NCBI RefSeq assembly: GCF_014204515.1
Contig: NZ_JACHLI010000027.1
Coordinates: 45,308 to 109,307, forward strand
From: Pseudomonas nitroreducens
GTDB taxonomy: Bacteria; Pseudomonadota; Gammaproteobacteria; Pseudomonadales; Pseudomonadaceae
Direction: 5' to 3'
DNA length: 64,000 nucleotides
Positions 38,879-48,404 of the stretch are shown in pieces. The translations under genes were made by a program, and so were the position numbers. The notes below the pieces were generated by a model. The model was not told the origin of the DNA, did no database searches, and worked only from the letters and a program-made list of their open reading frames with translations. The first letter of the stretch is position 1. Each line of letters starts with the position of its first letter.

Positions 38879-39748
38879 ATGGCAGAAATTACTGCAGCAC
38901 TGGTCAAGGAACTGCGTGAGCGTACCGGCCAGGGCATGATGGAGTGCAAGAAGGCACTGGTAGCCGCCGAAGGCGATATCGAGAAAGCCATCGACGACAT
39001 GCGCGCTTCCGGCGCCATCAAGGCAGCCAAGAAGGCCGGCAACATCGCCGCCGAAGGCGCCATCGCCGCCAAAGTGGCTGACGATGCCAAGTCCGCCACC
39101 ATCATCGAAGTCAACTCGCAGACCGACTTCCTGGCCCTGCAGGACGACTTCAAGAACTTCGTGGCTGCCAGCCTGGACAAGGCTGTTGCACAGAAGCTGA
39201 CCGACGCCGCTCCGCTGATCGCGGAACAAGAGCCGGCCCGTGAAGCCCTGGTTGCCAAGTGCGGCGAGAACGTCAACATCCGTCGCCTGGCTCGTACCGA
39301 AGGTGACGTGGTTGGCGCCTACCTGCACGGCCACCGCATCGGCGTTCTGGTCACCCTGAAGGGCGGCAACTCCGAACTGGCTCGCGACATCGCCATGCAC
39401 GTCGCTGCCAGCAACCCGCAGTTCCTCGATCCGTCGCAGGTTTCCGAAGAAGCCGTGGCCAAAGAGAAGGAAATCTTCCTCGCTCTGAACGCCGACAAGA
39501 TCGCCGGCAAGCCGGAAAACATCGTCGAGAACATGGTCAAGGGCCGTATCGCCAAGTTCCTCGCCGAAGCCAGCCTGGTTGACCAGCCGTTCGTCAAGGA
39601 TCCGGAAGTCAAGGTCGGTGATCTGGCCAAGAAAGCTGGCGCCGAGATCGTTTCCTTCGTTCGTTTCGAAGTAGGCGAAGGCATCGAGAAAGTCGAAGCC
39701 GACTTCGCTGCCGAGGTTGCTGCTCAAGTAGCCGCTTCCAAGCAGTAA
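38879..39748 (+). CDS. tsf: Elongation factor Ts
   Basis: The 289-residue nucleotide exchange factor for EF-Tu has TAALVKELRERTGQGMMECKKAL (N-terminal UBA-like part), EVNSQTDFLALQDDF (the TDF motif that touches EF-Tu), LHGHRIGVLV and AMHVAASNPQFL. ATG 38879 follows AGAGGA; the frame starts earlier at 38852 without support. A hairpin (AAGAGGC/GCCTCTT, 39776-39807) with a short T run follows and may be a weak terminator before pyrH. Confidence 0.98.
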   Translation: MAEITAALVKELRERTGQGMMECKKALVAAEGDIEKAIDDMRASGAIKAAKKAGNIAAEGAIAAKVADDAKSATIIEVNSQTDFLALQDDFKNFVAASLDKAVAQKLTDAAPLIAEQEPAREALVAKCGENVNIRRLARTEGDVVGAYLHGHRIGVLVTLKGGNSELARDIAMHVAASNPQFLDPSQVSEEAVAKEKEIFLALNADKIAGKPENIVENMVKGRIAKFLAEASLVDQPFVKDPEVKVGDLAKKAGAEIVSFVRFEVGEGIEKVEADFAAEVAAQVAASKQ

Positions 39749-39954
39749 TAGACAGTCTCACGACTGTCGCCCCGCAAGAGGCTGCCCGCTAACGCGCGCG
39801 GCCTCTTTGCCAAACTGGGGAAGCCAAAAGGGGCGGCTTCCACGGCGCAGGCCCGTCAGGCGGGTTTAAAGGCGCCGTAAGGCTGGCTGGTCCAAGCTTT
39901 CCGCCAAGCGCCCACAAGGCGCACAGCATTCAATCGCCGCAGGAGAAAAAGGTC

Positions 39955-40692
39955 ATGGCTCAGCAGCTGAGCGCTCGTCAACCTCGCTATAAACGCATTC
40001 TTCTAAAACTGAGCGGCGAAGCCCTGATGGGCTCCGAGGAGTTCGGCATCGATCCCAAGGTGCTGGACCGCATGGCCCTGGAGATCGGCCAGCTCGTCGG
40101 TATCGGCGTGCAGGTCGGCCTGGTCATCGGCGGCGGCAACCTGTTCCGTGGCGCGGCGCTGTCCGCGGCCGGCATGGATCGCGTCACCGGCGACCACATG
40201 GGTATGCTCGCCACCGTGATGAACGGCCTGGCCATGCGCGATGCCCTGGAGCGCTCCAACATCACCGCCATCGTCATGTCCGCCATCTCCATGGTCGGCG
40301 TGACCGATCACTACGACCGTCGCAAGGCCATGCGCCACCTCAAGAGCGGCGAAGTGGTGATCTTCTCCGCCGGTACCGGCAACCCGTTCTTCACCACCGA
40401 CTCCGCCGCCTGCCTGCGCGCCATCGAAATAGATGCTGACGTAGTACTCAAGGCGACCAAGGTGGACGGCGTGTACACTGCCGACCCGTTCAAGGACCCG
40501 AATGCCGAGAAGTTCGAACGTCTGACGTACGACGAAGTGCTCGACCGCAAGTTGGGCGTGATGGACCTCACCGCCATCTGCCTGTGCCGGGACCAGAAAA
40601 TGCCGCTGCGCGTGTTCAACATGAACAAGCCCGGCGCGCTGCTGAATATTGTTGTAGGTGGTGCTGAAGGCACCCTGATCGAGGAGGATTGA
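39955..40692 (+). CDS. pyrH: UMP kinase
   Basis: The 245-residue amino-acid-kinase-fold enzyme phosphorylates UMP to UDP. Motifs are RILLKLSGEALMG, VGLVIGGGNLFRGAAL, GDHMGMLATVMNGLAM, GTGNPFFTTDSAACLRA and LKATKVDGVYTADP. AGGAG lies 12 bp before ATG. It is followed by frr with 1 bp between them, so a coupled pair. The 206-bp spacer before it (39749-39954) holds the tsf hairpin and GC-rich sequence only. Confidence 0.97.
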   Translation: MAQQLSARQPRYKRILLKLSGEALMGSEEFGIDPKVLDRMALEIGQLVGIGVQVGLVIGGGNLFRGAALSAAGMDRVTGDHMGMLATVMNGLAMRDALERSNITAIVMSAISMVGVTDHYDRRKAMRHLKSGEVVIFSAGTGNPFFTTDSAACLRAIEIDADVVLKATKVDGVYTADPFKDPNAEKFERLTYDEVLDRKLGVMDLTAICLCRDQKMPLRVFNMNKPGALLNIVVGGAEGTLIEED

Positions 40693-40693
40693 G

Positions 40694-41251
40694 ATGATCA
40701 ACGAGATCAAGAAGGAAGCACAGGATCGCATGGGCAAAACCCTGGAAGCCCTGGGTCATGCCTTCGCCAAGATTCGTACCGGCCGTGCGCACCCGAGCAT
40801 CCTGGACAGCGTGATGGTGTCCTACTACGGTTCCGACACTCCGCTGCGCCAGGTGGCCAACGTCACCGTGGAAGATTCCCGCACCCTGGCCCTGAGCGTG
40901 TTCGACAAGAGCATGATCCAGGCCGTCGAGAAGGCCATCATGACCTCCGACCTGGGCCTGAACCCGGCTACCGCCGGCACCACCATCCGCGTACCGATGC
41001 CGGCCCTGACCGAGGAAACCCGCAAGGGCTTCACCAAGCAGGCCCGTGCCGAAGCCGAGCAGGCCCGCGTCTCCGTACGCAACATCCGTCGTGATGCCCT
41101 GGCTCAGCTCAAGGACCTGCAGAAAGAGAAGGAAATCAGCGAAGACGAAGAGCGTCGCGCTGGTGATGATGTGCAGAAGATCACCGACAAGTTCGTCGCC
41201 GAGATCGAAAAGGCCCTCGAGGCCAAGGAAGCGGACCTGATGGCCGTCTGA
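40694..41251 (+). CDS. frr: Ribosome recycling factor
   Basis: The 185-residue two-domain RRF has MGKTLEALGHAFAKIRTGRAHPSIL, YYGSDTPLRQVANVTVEDSRTL, a VPMPALTEETRKGF hinge and the C-terminal helices VSVRNIRRDALAQLKDLQKEKEISEDEERR. It splits post-termination ribosomes together with EF-G. Strong GAGGAGG ribosome site inside the end of pyrH. Confidence 0.97.
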   Translation: MINEIKKEAQDRMGKTLEALGHAFAKIRTGRAHPSILDSVMVSYYGSDTPLRQVANVTVEDSRTLALSVFDKSMIQAVEKAIMTSDLGLNPATAGTTIRVPMPALTEETRKGFTKQARAEAEQARVSVRNIRRDALAQLKDLQKEKEISEDEERRAGDDVQKITDKFVAEIEKALEAKEADLMAV

Positions 41252-41267
41252 CGGCCGGGCTCTCGTC

Positions 41268-42014
41268 ATGGAAAAGACCAAGCAGGTGACGCACGTGCCC
41301 CGGCACGTGGCGATCATCATGGACGGCAACAACCGCTGGGCGAAGAAGCGCCTGCTGCCCGGCGTCGCCGGGCACAAGGCCGGCGTGGATGCCGTCCGTG
41401 CGGTGATCAAGACCTGTGCCGAGGCGGGCGTCGAAGTGCTGACGCTGTTCGCCTTCTCCAGCGAGAACTGGCAGCGCCCGGCCGAGGAGGTCGGCGCGCT
41501 GATGGAGCTGTTCCTCATGGCCCTGCGCCGTGAGGTGCGCAAGCTCAGCGCCAACGGTATCCGCCTGCGCATCATCGGCGACCGCAGTCGCTTCGCGCCG
41601 GAGCTGCAGGCCGCCATGCGCGAGGCCGAGGCGCTGACCGCCAATGGCTCCAGCATGCTGCTGCAGGTGGCGGCCAACTATGGCGGCCAATGGGACATCA
41701 CCCAGGCTGCCCAGCGTCTGGCCCGCGAAGTGCAAGCCGGCCACCTGGCGGCGGAAGAGATCACCCCGGAGCTGATCCAGGGCTGTCTCACCACCGGCGA
41801 CCAGCCGCTGCCCGACCTGTGCATCCGCACCGGCGGCGAGCACCGCATCAGCAACTTCCTTCTCTGGCAGCTGGCCTACGCCGAGCTGTATTTCTCCGAT
41901 CTCTACTGGCCCGACTTCAAGCACGAAGCCATGCAGGCTGCGTTGCAGGATTACGCCTCGCGTCAGCGCCGCTTCGGCAAGACCAGCGAGCAGGTCGAGG
42001 CCGAGGCACCCTGA
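41268..42014 (+). CDS. uppS: Undecaprenyl diphosphate synthase
   Basis: The 248-residue cis-prenyltransferase makes C55-PP, the carrier for peptidoglycan, O-antigen and the capsule encoded at the left of this window. Motifs are HVAIIMDGNNRWAKKRLLPGVAGHKAG (catalytic Asp), LFAFSSENWQRP, DLCIRTGGEHRISNFLLWQLAYAELYF. It is separated by 1 bp from cdsA. Confidence 0.97.
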   Translation: MEKTKQVTHVPRHVAIIMDGNNRWAKKRLLPGVAGHKAGVDAVRAVIKTCAEAGVEVLTLFAFSSENWQRPAEEVGALMELFLMALRREVRKLSANGIRLRIIGDRSRFAPELQAAMREAEALTANGSSMLLQVAANYGGQWDITQAAQRLAREVQAGHLAAEEITPELIQGCLTTGDQPLPDLCIRTGGEHRISNFLLWQLAYAELYFSDLYWPDFKHEAMQAALQDYASRQRRFGKTSEQVEAEAP

Positions 42015-42015
42015 C

Positions 42016-42831
42016 ATGTTGAAACAACGCATCATCACAGCGCTGATCCTGCTACCGATCGCGCTGGGTGGTTTCTTCCTGCTCGACGGTGCGGCGTTCT
42101 CGCTGTTCATCGGCTTTGTCGTGAGCCTTGGCGCCTGGGAATGGGCGCGCCTGGCCGGCTACAACGAACAACCCGCCCGTGTCGGCTACGCCGCCGTGGT
42201 CGCCGCGCTGATGCTGGTGCTGGCCTGGCTGCCGCAGCTGGCCGGTGCCGTACTGGTGCTGGCGCTGCTCTGGTGGGCCCTGGCTATCGTCATGGTGCTG
42301 ACCTACCCGGACAGCGCGGCGAACTGGGGCGGCCGCTGGCGGCGCCTGCTGATCGGCCTGCTGATCCTGCTGCCGGCCTGGCAGGGCCTGGTGCTGCTCA
42401 AGCAGTGGCCGCTGTCGAACTGGCTGATCGTCGCCGTGATGGTGCTGGTCTGGGCTGCCGATATCGGCGCCTACTTCTCCGGCAAGGCTTTCGGCAAGCG
42501 CAAGCTGGCCCCGCGGGTCAGTCCCGGCAAGAGCTGGGAAGGCTTCTTCGGCGGCATGGCGCTGTGCCTGGCGATCACCGTCGCGGTGTCCATCTACCGT
42601 GACTGGAGCGTCCGCGAGCTGCTGCTGGCGCTGCCTTGCACGGCCATCGTGGTAGCCCTGTCGGTCATCGGCGACCTCACCGAAAGCATGTTCAAGCGCC
42701 AGTCGGGCCTCAAGGACAGCAGCAACCTGCTGCCCGGCCATGGCGGCGTACTGGACCGCATCGACAGCCTGACCGCTGCCATCCCGGTCTTCACCGCGCT
42801 GCTCTGGGCCGTGGGCTGGGGTACGCCGTGA
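42016..42831 (+). CDS. cdsA: Phosphatidate cytidylyltransferase
   Basis: The 271-residue integral membrane enzyme makes CDP-diacylglycerol from phosphatidic acid and CTP. It has about seven or eight hydrophobic segments, then APRVSPGKSWEGFFGGMAL and the signature SMFKRQSGLKDSSNLLPGHGGVLDRIDSL. Its stop overlaps the dxr GTG start (GTGA). Confidence 0.96.
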   Translation: MLKQRIITALILLPIALGGFFLLDGAAFSLFIGFVVSLGAWEWARLAGYNEQPARVGYAAVVAALMLVLAWLPQLAGAVLVLALLWWALAIVMVLTYPDSAANWGGRWRRLLIGLLILLPAWQGLVLLKQWPLSNWLIVAVMVLVWAADIGAYFSGKAFGKRKLAPRVSPGKSWEGFFGGMALCLAITVAVSIYRDWSVRELLLALPCTAIVVALSVIGDLTESMFKRQSGLKDSSNLLPGHGGVLDRIDSLTAAIPVFTALLWAVGWGTP

Positions 42832-44018
42832 GTCATCCGCAGTGGATTACCGTGCTGGGGGCGACCGGTTCGATCGGCCTCAGCACCCTCGACGTCATCG
42901 GGCGTCACCCGGATCGCTATCGCGTCTTTGCCCTCAGCGGCTTCTCACGCCTCGCCGAGCTGGAATCGCTGAGCCTGCGCCATCGGCCGCGTTTCGTGGT
43001 GGTGCCGGAAGCTGAGCAGGCGCGTGCGCTGCAGGATCGCCTGGGCTCGGCAGGTCTGGATGCCCGGGTGCTGGTCGGCGAGGCCGGGCTTTGCGAGGTT
43101 TCCGCCCATCCCGAAGTGGATGCGGTGATGGCGGCCATCGTCGGCGCTGCGGGTCTCAAGCCCACCCTGGCTGCCGTTGAGGCTGGCAAGCGGGTCCTGC
43201 TGGCCAACAAGGAGGCGCTGGTGATGTCCGGCGCGCTGTTCATGAATGCCGTGCGCGCCAGCGGCGCCGTGCTGCTGCCCATCGACAGCGAGCACAATGC
43301 GATCTTCCAGTGCATGCCCGCGGACTATGCCCGTGGGCTGGGCAATGTCGGCGTGCGCCGCATCCTGCTGACCGCTTCAGGCGGCCCGTTCCGCGAGACG
43401 CCGCTGGAGCAGTTGGTCGACGTGACGCCAGAGCAGGCCTGTGCGCACCCCAACTGGTCGATGGGGCGGAAGATTTCCGTCGACTCGGCCAGCATGATGA
43501 ACAAGGGCCTGGAGCTGATCGAGGCCTGCTGGCTGTTCGATGCGCCGCCGTCGAAGGTCGAGGTGGTGATCCACCCGCAGAGCGTGATCCATTCCATGGT
43601 CGACTACGTGGATGGCTCGGTGCTCGCCCAGCTGGGCAATCCGGACATGCGCACGCCCATCGCCCACGCCATGGCGTGGCCCGAGCGGATCGATTCCGGC
43701 GTCTCGCCGCTGGACCTGTTCACCATCGCCCGCCTGGACTTCAACGCTCCCGACGAGCAGCGCTTCCCCTGTCTGCGTCTGGCTCGCCAGGCCGCCGAGG
43801 CCGGCGGCAGTGCGCCGGCGATGCTCAATGCGGCGAACGAGGTGGCCGTCGCGGCGTTCCTCGAGCGGCGCATCCGCTTCACCGATATCCCGGTTATCAT
43901 CGACCAGGTGCTGAACCGCGAGGCTGCGGCGCCGGTCGAATCGCTCGATGCGGTACTGGCAGCCGACCAACGCGCGCGCGCGGCGGCACAGGCCTGGTTG
44001 CAGGAACACGGGCGTTGA
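42828..44018 (+). CDS. dxr: 1-deoxy-D-xylulose 5-phosphate reductoisomerase
   Basis: The 396-residue NADPH-dependent enzyme makes methylerythritol 4-phosphate. It has WITVLGATGSIGLSTLDVI (Rossmann), VLLANKEALVMSG, PIDSEHNAIFQCM (metal and substrate), GRKISVDSASMMNKGLELIEA and IHPQSVIHSMVDYVDGSVLAQLG. The start is GTG at 42828, overlapping the cdsA stop by 4 bp; the frame is open upstream inside cdsA, which is a shadow. ispD of the same pathway lies at the far right of the window. Confidence 0.96.
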   Translation: MSHPQWITVLGATGSIGLSTLDVIGRHPDRYRVFALSGFSRLAELESLSLRHRPRFVVVPEAEQARALQDRLGSAGLDARVLVGEAGLCEVSAHPEVDAVMAAIVGAAGLKPTLAAVEAGKRVLLANKEALVMSGALFMNAVRASGAVLLPIDSEHNAIFQCMPADYARGLGNVGVRRILLTASGGPFRETPLEQLVDVTPEQACAHPNWSMGRKISVDSASMMNKGLELIEACWLFDAPPSKVEVVIHPQSVIHSMVDYVDGSVLAQLGNPDMRTPIAHAMAWPERIDSGVSPLDLFTIARLDFNAPDEQRFPCLRLARQAAEAGGSAPAMLNAANEVAVAAFLERRIRFTDIPVIIDQVLNREAAAPVESLDAVLAADQRARAAAQAWLQEHGR

Positions 44019-44034
44019 GCCCGAGGAGGTAGCG

Positions 44035-45387
44035 ATGAGCGCCCTTTATATGGTGGTGGGACTGATTGTCGCCCTCGGCGTCCTGGTCACGTTCCATGAA
44101 TTCGGTCACTTCTGGGTCGCCCGTCGTTGCGGGGTCAAGGTGCTCCGCTTCTCGGTGGGCTTCGGCACGCCGCTGGTGCGCTGGCACGACCGCCAGGGCA
44201 CCGAGTTCGTCGTGGCCGCCATCCCCCTGGGCGGCTATGTGAAGATGCTCGACGAGCGCGAGGGCGATGTCCCCGCCGAGTTGCTCGACCGCGCCTTCAA
44301 CCGCAAGACCGTGTTCCAGCGCATCGCCATCGTCGCCGCCGGCCCGATCGCCAACTTCCTGCTCGCCATCCTGTTCTTCTGGGTCCTGGCGATGCTGGGC
44401 AGTCAGCAGATCAAGCCGGTGATCGGTTCGGTGGTGGCCGACAGCCCGGCGGCCCTGGCGGGCCTGGCGGCGGGGCAGGAAGTCGTCGCGGTGGATGGCG
44501 AGGCGGTCGATGGCTGGAGCAGCGTCAACCTGCAGCTGGTCCGGCGTCTGGGCGAAACCGGTGAGGTAGGCGTCTCGGTGCTGGAGAAGGGCTCGACGCT
44601 CCCCGCGCTGCATCAGGTGCGCATCAGCTCCTGGCTCAAGAACGAAGAGAATCCCGATCCCATCGGTGGCCTGGGCATCCAGCCCTGGCGACCGGTGGTC
44701 GCAGCCGTGGTCGCCGAACTGGACGACAAGGGCCCGGCCAAGGCTGCCGGCCTGCAGATCGGTGACCGACTCGTCAGTCTGGATGGCGAATCGGTCACGG
44801 ATTGGCAGCAGGTCGTCGAGCGCGTCCGCGCCCGTCCCGATGCCAGGGTGCAGCTGGGCATCGAGCGTGCCGGCCAGCGCGAGGAGCTGTCCCTGACCCT
44901 GGCTGCCAAGGGCGAGGGCAAGGCCCGTGCCGGCTACCTGGGCGCCGGCGTCGCAGGTGGCCAGTGGCCGGCGGAAATGCTCCGCGAAGTGAGTTACGGC
45001 CCGGTGGCCGCAGTGGGGCAGGCGCTTTCCCGAACCTGGTCGATGAGCCTGCTAACTCTGGATTCTCTAAAGAAAATGGTGCTCGGACAGCTCTCGGTAA
45101 AAAACTTGAGCGGGCCGATAACCATTGCTAAAGTGGCGGGCGCTTCAGCCCAGTCCGGCGTAGGGGATTTTCTGCATTTCCTCGCCTATCTGAGCATCAG
45201 CTTGGGGGTTCTCAACCTGTTGCCGATTCCTGTCCTCGATGGCGGGCATCTGCTGTTCTACATGGTCGAGTGGGTGCGTGGTCGCCCACTGTCGGAGCGG
45301 GTCCAGGCTTGGGGGATGCAAATTGGCATCAGCCTGGTAGTCGGGGTCATGTTGTTGGCCCTGGTCAACGATCTGAGTCGACTGTAA
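44035..45387 (+). CDS. rseP: RseP site-2 intramembrane protease
   Basis: The 450-residue zinc metalloprotease cleaves the anti-sigma factor (MucA/RseA) within the membrane to release AlgU/sigma-E. It has HEFGH at residues 21-25, AIPLGGYVKMLDEREGD, two PDZ domains in tandem (~120-220 and ~225-310: AGLAAGQEVVAVDGEAV; AAGLQIGDRLVSLDGESV) and the third zinc ligand in LNLLPIPVLDGGHLLFY. Good GAGGAGG ribosome site. A hairpin (ATCTGCCGC/GCGGCAGAT, 45406-45429) lies in the 74 bp before bamA. Confidence 0.96.
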   Translation: MSALYMVVGLIVALGVLVTFHEFGHFWVARRCGVKVLRFSVGFGTPLVRWHDRQGTEFVVAAIPLGGYVKMLDEREGDVPAELLDRAFNRKTVFQRIAIVAAGPIANFLLAILFFWVLAMLGSQQIKPVIGSVVADSPAALAGLAAGQEVVAVDGEAVDGWSSVNLQLVRRLGETGEVGVSVLEKGSTLPALHQVRISSWLKNEENPDPIGGLGIQPWRPVVAAVVAELDDKGPAKAAGLQIGDRLVSLDGESVTDWQQVVERVRARPDARVQLGIERAGQREELSLTLAAKGEGKARAGYLGAGVAGGQWPAEMLREVSYGPVAAVGQALSRTWSMSLLTLDSLKKMVLGQLSVKNLSGPITIAKVAGASAQSGVGDFLHFLAYLSISLGVLNLLPIPVLDGGHLLFYMVEWVRGRPLSERVQAWGMQIGISLVVGVMLLALVNDLSRL

Positions 45388-45461
45388 CCCGCCATTGGAT
45401 TTCGGATCTGCCGCCACCTTGCGGCAGATTCTCTATTTGTCAGTTGGAATAAAAGGACTCC

Positions 45462-47852
45462 ATGAAACGCTTTCTGCTTCCCGCGGCCCTTTCCGCGCTG
45501 ATGATCGCCCAGGTTCACGCCGAGTCCTTCACTGTTTCCGATATCCGGGTCAACGGTCTGCAGCGCGTATCGGCCGGTAGCGTGTTCGCCGCGCTGCCGC
45601 TCAACGTCGGCGAGCAGATCGATGATCGCCGTCTGGTCGAAGCGACCCGCTCGCTGTTCAAGACCGGCTTCTTCCAGGACATCCAGCTCAGCCGCGACGG
45701 CAACGTCCTGATCGTCAACGTGGTCGAGCGTCCGTCCATCTCGAGCATCGAGATCGAGGGCAACAAGGCCATCACCACCGAAGACCTGATGAAGGGTCTG
45801 AAGCAGTCCGGCCTGTCCGAAGGTGAGATCTTCCAGCGCGCGACCCTCGAAGGCGTGCGCAACGAGCTGCAGCGCCAGTACGTGGCCCAGGGCCGCTACT
45901 CCGCCGTGATCGAGACCGAGGTGGTGCCGCAGCCGCGCAACCGTGTAGCCCTGAAGATCACCATCAACGAAGGCACCGTGGCGGCCATCGCCCATGTCAA
46001 CGTGGTGGGCAACACCGTCTTCTCCGAAGAAGACCTGACCGACCTGTTCGAGCTGAAGACCACCAACTGGCTGTCCTTCTTCAAGAACGACGACAAGTAC
46101 TCCCGCGAGAAGCTCTCCGGTGACCTGGAGCGCCTGCGTTCCTACTACCTGGACCGCGGCTACATCCACATGGATATCGCCTCCACCCAGGTGTCGATCA
46201 CCCCGGACAAGAAGCACGTCTACATCACCGTCAACGTCAACGAAGGCGAGAAGTACACCGTCAGCGACGTCAAGCTCTCCGGCGACCTGAAGGTGCCGGA
46301 AGACGAAGTGAAGAAGCTGCTGCTGGTGAAGAAGGGCCAGGTGTTCTCCCGCAAGGTGATGACCACCACCTCCGACCTGATCACCCGTCGCCTGGGTAAC
46401 GAGGGCTATACCTTCGCCAACGTCAACGGCGTTCCCGAGCCGAACGACGAGAACAAGACCGTTTCGATCACCTACGTGGTCGATCCGGGCAAGCGCGCCT
46501 ACGTCAACCGCATCAACTTCCGTGGCAACACCAAGACCGAGGACGAAGTACTCCGTCGCGAGATGCGCCAGATGGAAGGCGGCTGGGCCTCGACCTACCT
46601 GATCGACCAGTCCAAGCAGCGCCTGGAGCGCCTGGGCTACTTCAAGGAAGTCAACGTCGAGACCCCGGCCGTTCCGGGTACCGACGACCAGGTCGACGTG
46701 AACTACAGCGTGGAAGAGCAGCCGTCCGGCTCGATCACCGCCAGCGTCGGTTTCGCCCAGAGCGCCGGCCTGATCCTCGGCGGCTCGATCAGCCAGAACA
46801 ACTTCCTGGGTACCGGTAACAAGGTCAGCATCGGCCTGACCAAGTCCGACTACCAGACCCGCTACAACTTCGGCTTCGTCGACCCCTACTGGACCGTCGA
46901 CGGCGTGAGCCTGGGCTACAACGCCTTCTACCGCAAGACCGACTACGACAAGCTCGACGTCGACGTCTCCAGCTACTCGGTGAACAGCCTGGGTGCCGGC
47001 GTCAGCATCGGCTACCCGATCAGCGAGACCTCGCGCCTGACCTACGGCCTGACCGTGCAGCGTGATGAAATCGACACCGGTGCCTATACCGTCGACGAGA
47101 TCTTCGATTTCATCGAGAAGGAAGGCGACAGCTTCACCAACTTCAAGGCGTCCATCGGCTGGTCCGAATCGACCCTGAACAAGGGTGTGCTGGCCAACCG
47201 AGGCCATTCCCAGAGCCTGGTGCTGGAAACTACCATTCCGGGTAGCGACCTGTCGTTCTACAAGCTCGACTACCGTGGCCAGATATTCGCTCCGCTGACC
47301 GAGACCTACACCATGCGCTTCCACACCGAGCTCGGCTACGGTGGTGCGTACGGTGACACCGATCGCCTGCCGTTCTACGAGAACTACTACGCCGGTGGCT
47401 TCAACTCGGTGCGAGGTTTCAAGGACAGCTCGCTGGGCCCGCGCAGTACCCCTAGCCGTGTGACCGATCCGAATACCGGCGCGGTCATTGATGGCCCGGA
47501 TGCCAATGGTCGCTACACCGACCCGGATCAAGATCGTGAGGCCTTCGGTGGCAACATCCTGATCACCGGCGGCGCCGAGCTGCTGTTCCCGCTGCCCTTC
47601 GTCAAGGACCAGCGCCAGCTGCGTACCGTGCTGTTCTGGGATGTGGGTAACGTGTTCGACACTGATTGCCCGACTTCTACCACCCAGGGTTGTGACGGCG
47701 TGAAGTTCCAGGACATGGCAATGTCCGCGGGTGTCGGTCTGACCTGGATCACCGCGCTGGGCCCGTTGAGCTTCAGCCTGGCGACCCCGATCAAGAAGCC
47801 GGACAACGCCGAGACCCAGATCTTCCAGTTCTCCCTGGGACAGACCTTCTAA
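45462..47852 (+). CDS. bamA: Outer-membrane protein assembly factor BamA
   Basis: The 796-residue Omp85 protein inserts beta-barrel proteins into the outer membrane. Signal peptide is MKRFLLPAALSALMIAQVHA. Five POTRA domains (residues ~21-420) include the repeated VNGLQRV, IEGNKAI and INFRGNTKTEDEVLRREM units. The C-terminal 16-stranded barrel contains YYAGGFNSVRGFKDSSLGPR (the loop 6 VRGF motif) and ends in FQFSLGQTF, a beta-signal with terminal Phe. In P. aeruginosa this is Opr86. skp follows after 48 bp. Confidence 0.97.
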   Translation: MKRFLLPAALSALMIAQVHAESFTVSDIRVNGLQRVSAGSVFAALPLNVGEQIDDRRLVEATRSLFKTGFFQDIQLSRDGNVLIVNVVERPSISSIEIEGNKAITTEDLMKGLKQSGLSEGEIFQRATLEGVRNELQRQYVAQGRYSAVIETEVVPQPRNRVALKITINEGTVAAIAHVNVVGNTVFSEEDLTDLFELKTTNWLSFFKNDDKYSREKLSGDLERLRSYYLDRGYIHMDIASTQVSITPDKKHVYITVNVNEGEKYTVSDVKLSGDLKVPEDEVKKLLLVKKGQVFSRKVMTTTSDLITRRLGNEGYTFANVNGVPEPNDENKTVSITYVVDPGKRAYVNRINFRGNTKTEDEVLRREMRQMEGGWASTYLIDQSKQRLERLGYFKEVNVETPAVPGTDDQVDVNYSVEEQPSGSITASVGFAQSAGLILGGSISQNNFLGTGNKVSIGLTKSDYQTRYNFGFVDPYWTVDGVSLGYNAFYRKTDYDKLDVDVSSYSVNSLGAGVSIGYPISETSRLTYGLTVQRDEIDTGAYTVDEIFDFIEKEGDSFTNFKASIGWSESTLNKGVLANRGHSQSLVLETTIPGSDLSFYKLDYRGQIFAPLTETYTMRFHTELGYGGAYGDTDRLPFYENYYAGGFNSVRGFKDSSLGPRSTPSRVTDPNTGAVIDGPDANGRYTDPDQDREAFGGNILITGGAELLFPLPFVKDQRQLRTVLFWDVGNVFDTDCPTSTTQGCDGVKFQDMAMSAGVGLTWITALGPLSFSLATPIKKPDNAETQIFQFSLGQTF

Positions 47853-47900
47853 TTGGCCGTATCGTTGTAATGACAACCATGCTTTGTGCAGGAGTGCATC

Positions 47901-48404
47901 GTGCGTAAGTTGACCCAGTTCGTCCTGATTACCGCAGCCCTGGCGGCGAGCCCCGCGTTCGCCGACATGAAGATCGCGGTACTCAACTATCAGATGGCAC
48001 TCCTCGAGTCCGATTCGGCCAAGCAGTACGCCGTGGACGCCGAGAAGAAGTTCGGTCCGCAGCTGACCAAGCTCAAGGCGCTGGAAACCGACGCCAAGTC
48101 CCTGCAGGACAAGCTGGTCAACGGCGGCAGCAAGATGTCCAACGCCGAGCGTGAAAAAGCCGAGAACGACTTCAAGCAGAAGGCCCGTGACTTCCAGTTC
48201 CAGTCCAAGGAGCTGAACGAAGCCAAGGCCGTCGCCGACCGCGACATGCTGAAGAAGCTCAAGCCGAAGCTGGACCAGGCTGTCGAGGAAACCATCAAGA
48301 AAGGTGGTTATGACCTCGTGGTCGAGCGTGGTGCCGTGGTCGACGTGAAGCCGCAGTACGACATCACCCGCCAAGTCATCGAGCGCATGAACCAACTGCG
48401 CTGA
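47901..48404 (+). CDS. skp: Periplasmic chaperone Skp (OmpH)
   Basis: The 167-residue OmpH-family chaperone carries unfolded outer-membrane proteins through the periplasm. Signal peptide is MRKLTQFVLITAALAASPAFA; the body is a long charged coiled coil (AEREKAENDFKQKARDFQFQSKELNEAKA) between short beta strands (MKIAVLNYQMAL; YDLVVERGAVVDV). Start is GTG 47901 with AGGAG 7 bp upstream. The stop overlaps the lpxD ATG (TGATG). Confidence 0.95.
   Translation: MRKLTQFVLITAALAASPAFADMKIAVLNYQMALLESDSAKQYAVDAEKKFGPQLTKLKALETDAKSLQDKLVNGGSKMSNAEREKAENDFKQKARDFQFQSKELNEAKAVADRDMLKKLKPKLDQAVEETIKKGGYDLVVERGAVVDVKPQYDITRQVIERMNQLR

Noticed and set aside
45258..48395. 1045-codon minus-strand frame opposite bamA and skp
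   Set aside because: Shadow frame: the plus strand has bamA and skp with signal peptides and motifs.
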